64,000 bases of DNA, from assembly GCF_023734775.1 (NCBI RefSeq), contig NZ_AP025732.1, forward strand, positions 6,446,501 through 6,510,500, given 5' to 3'. The translations under genes and the position numbers were made by a program. The notes under the pieces are model-generated. The model ran no database searches and was not told the origin of the DNA. It worked only from the letters and a program-made list of their open reading frames with translations. This DNA comes from Nostoc cf. commune SO-36 (GTDB lineage Bacteria; Cyanobacteriota; Cyanobacteriia; Cyanobacteriales; Nostocaceae). The number at the start of each line of letters is the position of its first letter. The first letter of the stretch is position 1. Shown piece by piece: positions 28,606-39,409 of the stretch.

Positions 28606-29458
28606 ATGTCAATATCTAGTGATGCACAGCAGCAGATGTATGAGGCTTATGCTTCGTCGTATGCGATTTTTTTAAAGAATTGGCAAATCCAGCGACAAGT
28701 AGCTTTAGATATGCTTGAGAAGCATTTTAAAAGTAACTTTTCTAAGCAACGGGAAGTTTCGTCGGTGCTAAGTGTTGGCCCTGGCCCTGGAGAGTTCGAT
28801 AAGCAACTTATCCACTTTCTCCAGCAATATGTCCCTAAAGGGCAAACTTTAAAATATGTGACAGTAGAGCCTAATCATGTTCATCGGCAGATATTTGAAG
28901 CAACGATGCAATCTGCTGGTCTTGGTGAAGTGGACTTAAAAATGCATCCAGTTACTATTGAGGATTTTCATGCAGATGATGCAGTTCGACTGTATTCATT
29001 ACACGCATTCTCTTTACCACATGCCCAATCAAGAGAGGCAATTAATCCTTAAGTCTCTTAATATGCTTAAAGACGGAGGAGTACTTGTCATCACTCTAGA
29101 AACAGAAGAAGCAGTGATATTCAAATTGATTGCACAATATGTAGAAATAGTTGGCAATCAGGAATACTGGCAATCTTCATACGTAGAAGCAAATAAGTTA
29201 CGTAAAACCATAGATGACATCGGTCTGTCGTATAAATTTGAAACTTATCCCGAATATTTGGATGTTTCTGCTTGCTTTGAGCAGGATTCGGAAGAAGGTA
29301 GAGTGTTGATGGATTTCCTCTTTCAGGCTAACTTACGTAACGCTTCTTCCGAGTTGAATCAGCAGCTACTTTCCTTGGTTGACGAAGTGGCGTTTGAGCA
29401 GAATGGCCGCAAAATGCTGTATTTGCCAACTGGCACATTTTTGATTCCCAAGCAATAG
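28606..29458 (+). pseudogene. SAM-dependent methyltransferase, frameshifted
   Basis: The two frames give a class I methyltransferase of about 284 aa. The first has motif I VLSVGPGPGEFDKQLIHFLQ and the acidic VEPN after strand 2. The second resumes with FDCIHYTHSLYHMPNQERQL (motif IV region) and LKDGGVLVITLETEE (motif V/VI). The pattern of motif I plus IHYTHSLYHM resembles histamine N-methyltransferase-like enzymes. The break is near 28985-28995 (GATGATGCAGTTCGAC). Substrate unknown. The gene is divergent from ccmP. Confidence 0.8.
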
Positions 29459-29560
29459 GCTGAGTGCTTTGCACACTTTAGTGGTAGGCGCTGGTAGCAA
29501 GGCAGGGAGGGCGGCCGCATCTAAATGACTCTTCAAATATGAACCATCTTCTAAATAAAT

Positions 29561-29587
29561 AATCGGTGCAGTCAACCTGCACCGATT
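29561..29587. terminator. Hairpin between convergent genes
   Basis: Stem AATCGGTGCAG (29561-29571) / CTGCACCGATT (29577-29587), 11 bp and perfect. It lies between the methyltransferase gene and the end of the convergent PIN/TRAM gene and probably terminates one or both. Confidence 0.6.
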
Positions 29588-29621
29588 ACTAAGTGTGACT
29601 CGAATTGAACATCCCATTGTT

Positions 29622-30719
29622 TCACGCCAATGCTGAAGCTTGGGGTTTGGCAAAAATCATTCTTCCTGCTGTAGTTTGTAAAGCGCTGGTAACTACTACT
29701 CGCAGTTCACCACCCACATAAGGGCTACCTTCTTCAACTACTACCATTGTGCCGTCATCTAGGTAGCCAATACCTTGACTGGGTTCTTTGCCTTCTTTGA
29801 GAATTTTCAAATCAAGGTTGTCGCCAGGTAAATAACTGGGACGGACGGCATTCACTAAATCATTCACATTTAAAACAGGTACTTTCTGAACACTGGCGAC
29901 TTTAGACAAGTTGTAGTCGTTGGTTAGCAATGTACCACTGATTTCTTGGGCGAAGCGTACTAACTTGGCATCGACTGTGGGAACATCGTCGTAGTCAATT
30001 CCATTAATCAGGATGCGATCGGGATATTCTTCTTTAATGCGGTTGAGAATTTCTAGTCCTCGTCTTCCCCGCACCCGCTTTTGGTCTTTGCTAGCATCGG
30101 CTACTTGTTGGAGTTCTTGTAAGACAAACTGTGGTACGAGAATTTGCCCTTCCAGAAACCCTGTTTCTAGTAAAGCTTCAATGCGACCATCGATAATGCA
30201 ACTGGTGTCTAAAACTTTGGTATTGGCTGGTTTTAGCGTTCCTTCCACAACCATCGATTCGACGGTGTTGGGATTAATAAACCGCAATAAGCCTCGCCCG
30301 TGGGTGTCTGCCAAATTCATGCCAGTGACGGAGAGGATAATACTACCGACAACTGCCACTAATGGCTTAATAAATCCAAAATCTGCCGGGATGGGTAGCA
30401 AAAATAGTGGTGCTAGCATCAGGTTAGCTAGCAATAACCCAATCACTAAGCCGATCGCACGAGTTAAAATCACTTCCAGAGGCATTTCTTTAATTTGTGA
30501 TTCTAAACGACGATATGTCGTCTGGAAACTCAGCCCCATCGCACCACCAATAATAGCGGCAAAGACGGCAACAACTAAGCGTAAAGCTTCAAGGTTTGTT
30601 ACCTGATCTAGCGTGCCATTGGGTAGCAGTTCAATGCTGTAGAACCCTATTCCCGACGCTGCTAGGATAAATGAAAAAATAATAATGGCGTCAAGCATGG
30701 TTGTCTTGTTTTCCTGCAA
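29622..30719 (-). CDS. PIN/TRAM-domain membrane protein (YacL-like)
   Basis: A 365-aa protein with four N-terminal membrane segments (about residues 8-28, 42-62, 85-108 and 115-135), then a PIN nuclease fold with acidic residues in VLDTSCIIDGRIEALLE and SGTLLTNDYNLSKVASV, and a C-terminal TRAM domain (GIGYLDDGTMVVVEEGSPYV). It matches the YacL-type family found in cyanobacteria, Gram-positives and Thermus. The PIN domain suggests RNase activity at the membrane, with no proven substrate. The start may be ATG 30719 or ATG 30698 (MLDAIIIF), the latter giving a more standard N-terminus. Confidence 0.93.
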   Translation of the reverse strand: MQENKTTMLDAIIIFSFILAASGIGFYSIELLPNGTLDQVTNLEALRLVVAVFAAIIGGAMGLSFQTTYRRLESQIKEMPLEVILTRAIGLVIGLLLANLMLAPLFLLPIPADFGFIKPLVAVVGSIILSVTGMNLADTHGRGLLRFINPNTVESMVVEGTLKPANTKVLDTSCIIDGRIEALLETGFLEGQILVPQFVLQELQQVADASKDQKRVRGRRGLEILNRIKEEYPDRILINGIDYDDVPTVDAKLVRFAQEISGTLLTNDYNLSKVASVQKVPVLNVNDLVNAVRPSYLPGDNLDLKILKEGKEPSQGIGYLDDGTMVVVEEGSPYVGGELRVVVTSALQTTAGRMIFAKPQASALA

Positions 30720-31103
30720 CTGTGTTAACCGATAAAGTTAAGTATTCTTTATTTCATCGGTAAGATAAACTCATCAATATTGACTTACACTAAGGGTTTA
30801 GTAGGACAGTATCTGCAATTATTATAACCAAAGGCTTTTATCTTAATATTTTTCATTGTTTCGTTGTAAAACGACAAAAATCTGTAAATAAACTACTCAT
30901 TTTGCAAGAATTCAGAATCCAGAATCCAGAATCCAGAAGTCAGAATTAAGAAGACTTTGATAGCCAAACTTAATAATTTTAATAAAATCAATAAGTTATT
31001 CCATGCTTGAGCTTACAAATTATTCTGGCTCCTGACTCCTGAGTTCTTTTTTCATTTTCATTGTCTCTAATTCGCAGTTGGCTTAACCTCTTTCTTTTTC
31101 AAA
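30720..31103. repeat. Divergent intergenic region with 7-bp repeats
   Basis: Between the divergent PIN/TRAM and hemW genes. A 7-bp-period block (GAATCCA units, 30908-30950) is faced about 75 bp later by the complementary TTCTGGCTCCTGACTCCTGAG (31021-31041), so the intervening DNA can be looped out as a stem. No gene is seen. Confidence 0.6.
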
Positions 31104-32287
31104 ATGAGTCAAAACTTTAGTACTTCTGAAATTGCCAGTTCTGCTTATGTGCATATTCCCTTTTGCAGACGGCGGTGTTTTTATTGTGATTTCCCGGTGT
31201 TTTGTTGTGGGCGATCGCTTGCGGGGTGAAACATCTGGTACTATCTCCCAATATGTTGAGGTACTATGTCAAGAAATCGGCATTACACCAGCATTTGGTC
31301 AACCCTTGAAGACAATTTTTTTGGTGGTGGTACTCCTTCGTTGCTATCAAGAGAGCAGTTACAGCGAATAGTAACAGAGCTAGAGAAGCATTTTGGTATT
31401 GCGTCAGGGGCAGAAATTTCTATGGAAATTGACCCAGCCACCTTTGATTTAGCGCATATAGCAGGCTATCGCACTGTCGGCGTGAACCGGGTAAGTTTAG
31501 GTGTACAAGCCTTTCAATCAGAATTATTGCAGAGGGCGGGGCGATCGCACTCAGTTGAAGATATTTTCGCAGCTGTGGAACTAATCCACCAAGTGGAGAT
31601 TCCCGAATTTAGCTTAGACTTAATTTCTGGCTTGCCGCATCAGTCTTTGGATCAATGGCAGGATTCTCTAACAAAAGCGGTAGCGCTTGTCCCCACTCAC
31701 ATTTCTATCTACGATCTTACCATCGAACCAGGTACAGCCTTTGGTCGTTACTACAAACCTGGCGATACTCCTTTGCCTACGGATGAAGCCACAGTCAAAA
31801 TGTATCCAGATGGGGCAGCAAGTTTTGACTGGTGCAGGTTATGAGCATTATGAAAATTTCTAATTATGCTCAACCTGGTCATCAGTGTCGGCATAATCGA
31901 GTGTATTGGGAAAACCGCCCTTACTATGGTTTTGGTATGGGTGCGGCGAGTTATGTTGAAGGAAAGCGCTTCACTCGTCCGCGTAAAACTAGTGAGTATT
32001 ATCAATGGGTACAAGCTGGCGGTGTGATTGATTGTGATGTGACTCCCCCAAAGGAAGTATTGTTAGAAACGTTAATGTTGGGGTTGCGTTTGGCGGAGGG
32101 TGTGAGTTTGGCGGCGTTGGCGGAGGTGTTTGGTGAAGAGAAGGTGGAAGAGATTTGTAGGTGTTTACAAGAGTATTTTGATCGAGGTTGGGTGGAAGTT
32201 GCAGGGGGAAGGTTGCGTTTGATTGATCCCCAAGGGTTTTTGTTTTCTAATGTGGTGTTGGCGGAGTTGTTTGAGAAGTTGGGGTGA
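31104..32287 (+). pseudogene. HemW-type radical SAM protein, several frameshifts
   Basis: Read with corrections this is a HemN/HemW-family protein of about 394 aa. ATG 31104 opens SSAYVHIPFCRRRCFYCDFP, which contains the radical-SAM CxxxCxxC motif. GDRLRGETSGTISQYVEVLC, FFGGGTPSLLSREQL, EMEIDPATFD-type and LGVQAFQSELLQRAGR follow in other frames, then AQPGHQCRHNRVYWENRPYY and the C-terminal HemW helices. The breaks are at a T run near 31203 (one extra), a T7 near 31316 (one missing), CC near 31807 (one extra) and AAAA near 31853 (one extra). HemW acts as a heme chaperone rather than a coproporphyrinogen dehydrogenase; the family cannot be distinguished from HemN2 here with certainty. Confidence 0.85.
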
Positions 32288-32339
32288 TCAAGAGGCAGGG
32301 GGGCAGGGGAGATTTTAAGGTGATGAGGATTGAGGATTT

Positions 32340-33228
32340 ATGCAGAAAAATAAAGTTAGAAAAGCTGTGATTCCGGTAGCTGGTTTTGGGACTCGGTTGT
32401 TTCCAGCTACTAAAGTTGTGAAAAAAGAACTTTTCCCGATTATTGATCGAGATGGTCGGGCAAAACCTGTGATTATCGCAATTATTGAAGAAGCAATTAG
32501 TGCTGGAATTACAGAAGTCGGGATTGTGGTACAACCGGATGATAAAGAAGTATTTGTAGATTTATTTAAAAATCCACCTAAAAAAGAACTTTTTGATAAA
32601 CTTTCACTAGAAAATAAAGAATATAGCCGATATCTCGAAGATTTAGGCAGCAAAGTTACTATCTTATTGCAAGAGGAACAGTTAGGTTATGGTCATGCGG
32701 TATTTTGTGCTAAGGATTGGGTACAAGATGAGCCATTTTTGCTAATGTTGGGCGATCATGTTTATGCATCTGATATTGAAAAATCTTGTGCTAGTCAAAT
32801 TTTAGATGTCTATGAACAAGTTAATCGAAGCGTTGTTAGCTTAACTACAACGCCAGCAGAAAATCTTCATACATCTGGGTGTGTAACAGGAGTTTGGCAA
32901 GAGTTAAACTCGATTTTAGAAGTTACACAACTCTATGAAAAGCCTACCATTGAGTATGCAAAACAACATTTGCGTGTAGAGGGAATGGCAGAAAATGAGT
33001 TTTTATGTATATTTGGTTTGTATTTACTTAGTCCGAAAATCTTTGACTTTTTAGCAGAACACATCAACCAAAATTTGCGGAGAACGAGGCGAATTTCAAT
33101 TAACATCTTCTCTTGATAGATTGTGTCAGGAAGAGGGAATTACAGGATATGTTGTTAAAGGGAAGTGTTTTGATACAGGTTTACCAGATACTTATCGCCA
33201 GACGATGATTGATTTTAGAAATTTTTAG
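32340..33228 (+). pseudogene. galU: UTP-glucose-1-phosphate uridylyltransferase, frameshifted
   Basis: The first 258 codons give a GalU-type nucleotidyltransferase: KAVIPVAGFGTRLFPATKVV (nucleotide-binding loop), KKELFPI, EEQLGYGHAVFCAKDWV and LMLGDHVY. Near 33085 the frame shifts; dropping one A (CGGAGAACGA to CGGGAACGA) restores GEFQLTSSLDRLCQEEGITG and KGKCFDTGLPDTYRQT up to the TAG at 33228, for about 296 aa. The enzyme makes UDP-glucose for polysaccharides and glycolipids. It follows hemW by 52 bp. Confidence 0.85.
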
Positions 33229-33252
33229 ATTAATCTAAGTTTCAAAACAAAA

Positions 33253-33285
33253 AGATCCCCGACTTATTCAAGAAGTCGGGGATCT
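33253..33285. terminator. Strong hairpin after galU
   Basis: Perfect 13-bp stem AGATCCCCGACTT (33253-33265) / AAGTCGGGGATCT (33273-33285). A-rich upstream but no T run downstream, so it is either a terminator or one of the GATCCCCGACTT dispersed palindromes of Nostoc genomes. Confidence 0.6.
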
Positions 33286-33304
33286 GAGCGTCTCAGTAGC
33301 CTTT

Positions 33305-33335
33305 AATTACGAATTACGAATTACGAATTATGAAT
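33305..33335 (+). repeat. Heptanucleotide repeat overlapping a start codon
   Basis: AATTACG repeated with period 7, the fourth unit being AATTATG, so the ATG at 33330 of the downstream methyltransferase gene is created by the repeat itself. Confidence 0.85.
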
Positions 33336-34451
33336 TATTTTGCAACGGTTGCTCGTGGATTAGAAACCCTCGCGGCTCAGGAGTTAGAGCAATTGGGAGC
33401 CGGTTCTGTAGAGCCAGGGTTTTGTGGTGTCGCCTTTGAGGGCGATCGCACCTTACTTTATCGCGTCAACATCTGGGCTAGGCTACCGTTCCGAATTTTG
33501 GTGCATATCCATGAGTTTCCATGCCTTGATGCTAAGGATCTCTATCGCGGCATTCAAACCATCGATTGGGCAAACTATCTCACGCCAGACATGACGCTGG
33601 CGGTGAATACCACGGGCAAAAACGATCACCTCAATCACACCCACTTCACATCTCTCCGAGTCAAAAATGCGATCGTTGATCAGCAGCAGGAAAATCTGGG
33701 TGAACGTTCAAATGTAGAGCTTCATGAACCAGATGTGCGGGTCAATGTTCATATTGAACGCGACTTTTGTACCGTTAAACTCGACAGTTCTGGAAATAGT
33801 CTGCACCGCCGAGGCTACCGCCCTGCGGTTGGAGCCGCGCCTCTAAAGGAATCTCTGGCTGCTGCGCTTATTCAACTTTCGGGCTGGCAACCTGACCAAA
33901 TGTTTTACGATCCTCTTTGTGGATCTGGCACGTTACCTCTAGAAGCTAGCTTAAAAGCACTTAACATAGCACCAGGGCTGTTTCGTGAGTCCTTTGGATT
34001 TGAAAATTGGCTTGATTTTGATCTGCCACTTTTAGAAAAGCTGCTCCAAGAAGCTAAGGATACTCAACTAGATACCCTACCCGCACCTATTTGGGGAAGC
34101 GATCGCGATGAAAATATAATTGAGCAAGCGATTAACAATGCTCAAAACTGCGGCGTTGATAATCATGTATGGTTTTCTCAAATGGAACTTGCCGATGTTG
34201 TCGCCCCCGCAGACAGTGGGGTTTTATTCTGCAATCCACCTTATGGTGAACGACTGGGACAAGATATTGATTTAGGGGCGTTCTATAAACTTTTGGGTGA
34301 TGTGCTAAAACAACGCTTCAAAGGCTGGACTGCATTTGTTCTAAGTGGCAACAAGGAACTATCTCAATCGATTGGATTAAAATCATCAAAGCGAATTGCA
34401 GTTTACAACGGAACTCTACCCTGTCAGTTAATGAAATATGAGTTGTACTAA
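33330..34451 (+). CDS. THUMP-domain rRNA guanine-N2 methyltransferase (RlmL N-terminal type)
   Basis: A 373-aa cytoplasmic enzyme with an N-terminal THUMP domain (ATVARGLETLAAQELEQLGA, DLYRGIQTIDW) and a C-terminal methyltransferase domain with FYDPLCGSGTLPLEA (SAM motif I) and FCNPPYGERLG (catalytic NPPY). It matches the RlmL/YcbY N-terminal half, which methylates G2445 of 23S rRNA, without the RlmK half. There is no clear ribosome-binding site because a 7-bp repeat occupies the leader. Confidence 0.92.
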   Translation: MNYFATVARGLETLAAQELEQLGAGSVEPGFCGVAFEGDRTLLYRVNIWARLPFRILVHIHEFPCLDAKDLYRGIQTIDWANYLTPDMTLAVNTTGKNDHLNHTHFTSLRVKNAIVDQQQENLGERSNVELHEPDVRVNVHIERDFCTVKLDSSGNSLHRRGYRPAVGAAPLKESLAAALIQLSGWQPDQMFYDPLCGSGTLPLEASLKALNIAPGLFRESFGFENWLDFDLPLLEKLLQEAKDTQLDTLPAPIWGSDRDENIIEQAINNAQNCGVDNHVWFSQMELADVVAPADSGVLFCNPPYGERLGQDIDLGAFYKLLGDVLKQRFKGWTAFVLSGNKELSQSIGLKSSKRIAVYNGTLPCQLMKYELY

Positions 34452-34621
34452 AACAAAATCACTCATAGTCGTCTGTCCCATTAATTTTAATAGGTGAATC
34501 AGTTTTAAAATTCTCTTCTTTCCTTTTTCCTTAGCGCTCTTTGCGTCCTTCTCTGCGAGACGCTACGCGAATGCGGTTCGTTTTCTTAACCCGCAAAATT
34601 AATGCGATAGACCACTAGGCG

Positions 34622-37144
34622 TTACATAATGTTGATAGGGTCTACATCAATAGTCAAGCTTACAGACGAAGGACAAAGCGATCGCACTTCTTCCCAATCT
34701 GGCAATTGTGGCAATGCGTCGGGGGCAAATTTAATCAATATCTGCCAGCGATAACGATTGGCTACCCGTAAAATACTCGCTGGTGCTGGGCCCAATATCT
34801 CAAATTCTTCTTCTGTACTCAAGGCTGTAGCAATAATTTGCGCCGTATTTTGCACTTGAATGGGGTCGAGACTACTTAAACGCAATAAAATTAACCGCCC
34901 ATAAGGGGGATAATTGAGTGCTTGGCGTTGTTCTAACTCGGCTTGAGAAAAAGACTGATAATCGTGCGATCGCACTGCGGCAATTACTGCATGCTCTGTA
35001 GTATAAGTCTGCACAATCACCCTACCTGGATCGTCGCCTCTACCAGCACGTCCAGCGACTTGAGTCAAGGTTTGAAATGCCCGTTCACTGGCGCGATAAT
35101 CTGATAAATTTAGCAATCCATCGGCAGCGACAACGCCCACAAGTGTCACTTGTGGTAAATCTAAACCTTTGGTGAGCATTTGCGTACCGACTAATAAATC
35201 TGCTTCACCATTGGCAAACTGGGTGAGTAGAGTCCGGTGTGAGCCTTTGTTGCGGGTGGTATCACTATCAAAACGAATCAAGCGCAATTCTGGAAACTGT
35301 CGCGCTAGTTCCTGTGTGACTCGTTGAGTACCGCTACCAAAAAATTTCAGGTAAGGGGAACTACAATCAGGGCAGAATTTGGGGTGCGATCGCGCATAAT
35401 TACAATAATGACACCGCAATAATTCCGGTGCTTTTTCTTCGGTGTGGTGATACGCCAGCGATACGTCACAGTGCGGACATTCCAGCACATATCCACAACT
35501 ACGGCAAGATACAAAAGTACTGTGTCCCCGGCGATGAATAAATAAAATTCCCTGTTGTTTTCTTTCTCGCAACTCTTGTAAAGCTGCTTGCAGCGATCTA
35601 CTAAATATAGAACGATTTCCGTGCTGCAACTCTTGCCGCATATCGACTATTTCCACGGGCGGTAAAGGGCGGGAGTTGACACGCTCAGGCAAACTTAAAT
35701 AATACGCCCCCTGCCCCTTCTCTCCCCGACTCCCTCACACTTACCAAACTTTCTAACGAAGGTGTAGCCGAACCCAACACCAAGGGGCAATTTTCTAATT
35801 CTGCTCGCCACTGGGCAACGGTGCGGGCGTGGTAGGTGGGTATGGGTGAATCTTGTTTAAAGCTGCTATCGTGCTCTTCATCTAAAATAATTAAACCCAA
35901 GTTTGGCAAGGGGCGAAAACGGCGCTGCGAGTACCAATTACAACTTGGGGTTCTCCCGTGAGCATAAGCCGCCAAGTGTCGTAACGTTCACCATCGGAGA
36001 GGGCGCTGTGATAAACGCTGACTTTATTGCCAAAACGGGCGCGAAAACGATCGGTTAGCTGAGGTGTGAGTCCAATTTCTGGGACTAAAACTAGGGCGGA
36101 TTTGCCTTGATTAAGGAGGGGTGCGATCGCTTGCAAATATACTTCGGTTTTTCCTGAACCTGTCACCCCATGCAATAAAACTTGAGCAAATCCATCTAGT
36201 GTCTGGATTGTTTCTAAGGCGCTAGCTTGAGCAGTAGTTAAAGATTTAGCACCATCACCTACTAAAGCTGGCCCTTGTTCTGTTCGCAATACTTCCCTTT
36301 CTTCAACAACGATGTAACCCTTTTGTGCCAACGTTTTCAGGATAGAAGAACTAGCATTGCAAATTTGCAACAATTCAGTTTGCCACAACTCCCCATTATG
36401 TCGTCGCAGCACTTCTAAAATCTCTCGTTGGCGAGTAGTTAAGTTGTCATCAATTGTACCTGTGAGGGTAACTGCTTTTTGTAGCTTTGGCCGAGTTAGT
36501 CGTGGCGGTTCTAAATAGCTTTCTACTAAACCAAATCGCAATAACTCTCGAATTCCCCGATAAGCAGATTTAACTTTTTGTTGGAGATAGATAAAACTGT
36601 AATCCCCCGCCGCCTGCCCTTGCAAAAGTTCCCAAACTTGCCGCGCAGTTGGAGTCAAAAAAGCGGAAGGATCAGGAGATGCCAACAAATAACTATTTCC
36701 CCCTGCCCCTCCACCTCTAACAAGGCGAATACGACGCTGCGATCGCCCCAACAACCCTGGTGGCAGCGCAACCCGGATTACTTGAATCAGGGGCGTATAG
36801 TAATATGCAGCAACTCGATTGAGTAATTCCCAATAAGCACTAGGAAAAAACCCAACGCTGACTATATCTTCTACTTCCCGGATTTTTTCTGGTGGTAAAT
36901 CGAGATTTGGTTGTGCCAGTAACCGAATAGCGATCGCTCCTAATTGTTGTGCCCCAAATGGCACGCTTAAAATATCCCCTGGTTTTATTTCTAACTGGGC
37001 TGGCAACCGATAAGTAAATAGTCCTGTACTTCCTGGACAGTCTACCAGTACTTCAACCCACCGATTAAGATTTGTACCTAAATGGTATGATTCACTAGCT
37101 TGGGCTACCACTAAAGGAGATAAATTTACGTCATTAATATACAT
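34622..37144 (-). pseudogene. priA: Primosomal protein N' (PriA helicase), two frameshifts
   Basis: Three frames make one PriA of about 840 aa. Part 1 (from 37144) has the DNA-binding N-terminus and the helicase Walker A in LLHGVTGSGKTEVYLQAI. Part 2 restores VFAPLPNLGLIILDEEHDSS (DEEH box) and SPIPTYHARTVAQWRAELEN. Part 3 has the zinc-binding region CRSCGYVLECPHCDVSLAYH, CHYCNYARSHPKFCPDC and the motif V/VI region TLTQVAGRAGRGDDPG. The first break is near 35912 (CCTTG, one T too few), the second near 35702. PriA reloads the replicative helicase at collapsed forks. Such an important gene being broken twice argues for sequencing error. Confidence 0.9.
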
Positions 37145-37976
37145 AGTTTCTGACTTTATAATTAGATATTTCCCTCACCAAGCTGGTCAATATGAGCCTA
37201 GCTAACTAAACTCTAATTTTTTGCTTCTTTAGACTTAAATGGTATTTCTCAATACTGTTATCCTTCATAATACTTGATAATTTTCCTCTTATGTAATCTA
37301 CTAGACAAATTCGTATCAACTATAAATGCAATAAATATTTGGTAGCCACTATACAAATAAAAGGATGTCAGCTCTTGCTGTAACAGTTACTCTATCTACT
37401 AAATAGGGAGTAGCCTTTTTCCGCCTATCGGTAGATATTCAACCCTTTCGGTATATGAGATGCTTTTATACAAATAAGAACATCCTGAAATTAAGCTGCT
37501 ATTCTTGTAATTTGTATTATGTCGATAATTTTAAATTAGAAATGCATAACCGCAGTAGCAAGTTTTAGTTTTAATTAGTGATTTCTAACACCTAAGAGAT
37601 TATAAATATTTAGAAAAATATATGAAAGTTTAAGAAAAAGCGATGATTAGCTGAGATTTTTATATTTGTTAAGGTTGAGAAAGGTTGAGGGGGATTTGAC
37701 ATATTTGATAATTCAGAAAAAAATGAAGAATATATCTGTTGGGAGTCTGAGAATAAAGTTTTGTTAGGTGCTAAAACCAGTTTCATTATAGGTTGTATCT
37801 AATCGCAACCCATATATCCTAGGTAGATGCCAATTTTTTATGTAGATAAATTAGTCTCAGCCTGTATTTCGCTATATAAACCAGTGCATCATCCATTAGG
37901 GAAAACTACCAAGCCTCAAACGAGTAGGTGCAACTAAATTATTTACCAAACAAAGCAACAATCCCTAAAGGAAGCT
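37145..37976. other. Long intergenic region upstream of sigma factor gene
   Basis: About 830 bp separating the divergent priA and sigma factor genes. No gene is seen. A long upstream region is usual for cyanobacterial group 2 sigma genes, which have several promoters, but I cannot place a promoter with confidence. AAGGAAGC at 37968-37975 is close to the ATG at 37977, so it is only a partial ribosome-binding site. Confidence 0.5.
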
Positions 37977-39113
37977 ATGAATATTGTTGAATTCGGAAAA
38001 ATGGAAATACTGGAGAATGCTGCTGATATTGAAGAACCATCACTCGATATTCTAAATGCAGTAGCAGAAGAAGAAGCTCCAATTGTAGTAGAAAACCTGG
38101 AATCAGACGAACGTGATGGAGATCACATGGCGGCGGCTCGTCCTTCAGGATATAACAAAACCGAACATGATGATGCTGTCGGCGCATTTTTTAAGGAAAT
38201 GGCACGTTATCCGTTGCTCAAAGCTGATGAAGAAGTAGAGTTAGCGCGGCGAGTCAGGTTTGTAGAAGAAGTCAGAGAAATACAAGCTGCTTTAGAGTTA
38301 AAACTGGGACAGGAACCCAGTAAACTAGAAGTCGCTTCTGAGCTAGAAATGACAGAAAAGCAACTAGAAAGTCGCTTGTATCAAGGCAGAGTAGCGAAAC
38401 GCAAAATGATTCGCTCGAACCTGAGATTGGTAGTATCTATTGCCAAGCGCTATCTGAATCGGGGAGTGCCTTTTCTGGATTTAATTCAGGAAGGAGCAAT
38501 GGGTTTAAATCGCGCTTCCGAAAAGTTTGATCCCGATAAAGGATATAAGTTTTCTACTTACGCTTATTGGTGGATTAGACAAGCCATTACCAGAGCTATA
38601 GCCAACGATGCGCGGACAATTCGGCTACCTATTCATATTGTTGAAAAGCTTAACAAGCTGAAAAAAGCCCAACGGGAACTCAAACAAAAACTCTGTCGCA
38701 ATCCTACCGAAGGTGAAATGGCAGAAACTTTGGAAATTAGTGTGCAACAACTACGTCAGCTGCAACAATTACGGCGGCAAGCACTTTCTCTCAATCACCG
38801 TGTCGGTAAAGAAGAAGACACAGAATTGATGGATTTGCTAGAAGATGAAGACAACTTGTCTCCAGAAGCAAAAATGAATGAAAACATGATGCGTCAGGAG
38901 ATTTGGGAAGTCTTGGGTGACGTGTTAACTCCAAGAGAGAAAGATGTGATTTCTCTACGCTATGGTTTGACAACCAGCGAACCCTGTACCTTAGAGGAAG
39001 TTGGCAATATGTTCAATCTTTCTCGTGAGCGAGTTCGTCAAATTCAAAGCAAAGCCATGCGGAAATTGCGTCGTCCTCACATAGCTAAACGTTTAAAAGG
39101 TTGGTTAATCTAA
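37977..39113 (+). CDS. RNA polymerase group 2 sigma-70 factor
   Basis: A 378-aa sigma factor. After an acidic N-terminus (about 60 residues) come region 1.2 (DAVGAFFKEMARYPLLKADE), region 2 (NLRLVVSIAKRYLNRGVPFL, FDPDKGYKFSTYAYWWIRQA, the core-binding and -10-recognition helices), region 3, and region 4.2 (TLEEVGNMFNLSRERVRQIQ). It lacks the long region 1.1 of SigA, which marks it as a non-essential group 2 sigma (SigB/C/D/E type). I do not assign a letter. Members respond to nutrient, light or stress conditions in Nostoc and relatives. It is monocistronic. Confidence 0.94.
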   Translation: MNIVEFGKMEILENAADIEEPSLDILNAVAEEEAPIVVENLESDERDGDHMAAARPSGYNKTEHDDAVGAFFKEMARYPLLKADEEVELARRVRFVEEVREIQAALELKLGQEPSKLEVASELEMTEKQLESRLYQGRVAKRKMIRSNLRLVVSIAKRYLNRGVPFLDLIQEGAMGLNRASEKFDPDKGYKFSTYAYWWIRQAITRAIANDARTIRLPIHIVEKLNKLKKAQRELKQKLCRNPTEGEMAETLEISVQQLRQLQQLRRQALSLNHRVGKEEDTELMDLLEDEDNLSPEAKMNENMMRQEIWEVLGDVLTPREKDVISLRYGLTTSEPCTLEEVGNMFNLSRERVRQIQSKAMRKLRRPHIAKRLKGWLI

Positions 39114-39365
39114 AAAGTTAACCCCACAATCACTGATAATACCAAATTAGGATAATTAGTATTGTTTGAGATTTATGGAACAGTCTTGAGCAAAGGCTTT
39201 TAATCCAAAATCCAAATTGTGCTTTTAGCGCATCCAAGTGCGATCTGAAATCCAAAATTGGTATAATTCGTTGATTTAATTAGCTTTGCAATTTGCAAAA
39301 GCTGGACGTTTTGTACTTTGTTTCGGCTTTAGTTTAGTCATTCTCAAAAAAAATTGCCCAGTTAC

Positions 39366-39409
39366 CTATAGACTATGGACTATAAACTATGGACTATAGA
39401 CTAATGACT
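39366..39409 (+). repeat. Heptanucleotide repeat at the GNAT start
   Basis: Six units of period 7 (ATAGACT / ATGGACT / ATAAACT / ATGGACT / ATAGACT / AATGACT). Both candidate ATG codons of the following gene (39389, 39404) are within the repeat. Confidence 0.85.

Noticed and set aside
29366..29653. Minus-strand 95-aa frame
   Set aside because: It overlaps the end of the methyltransferase gene and the hairpin between convergent genes and has no family features.
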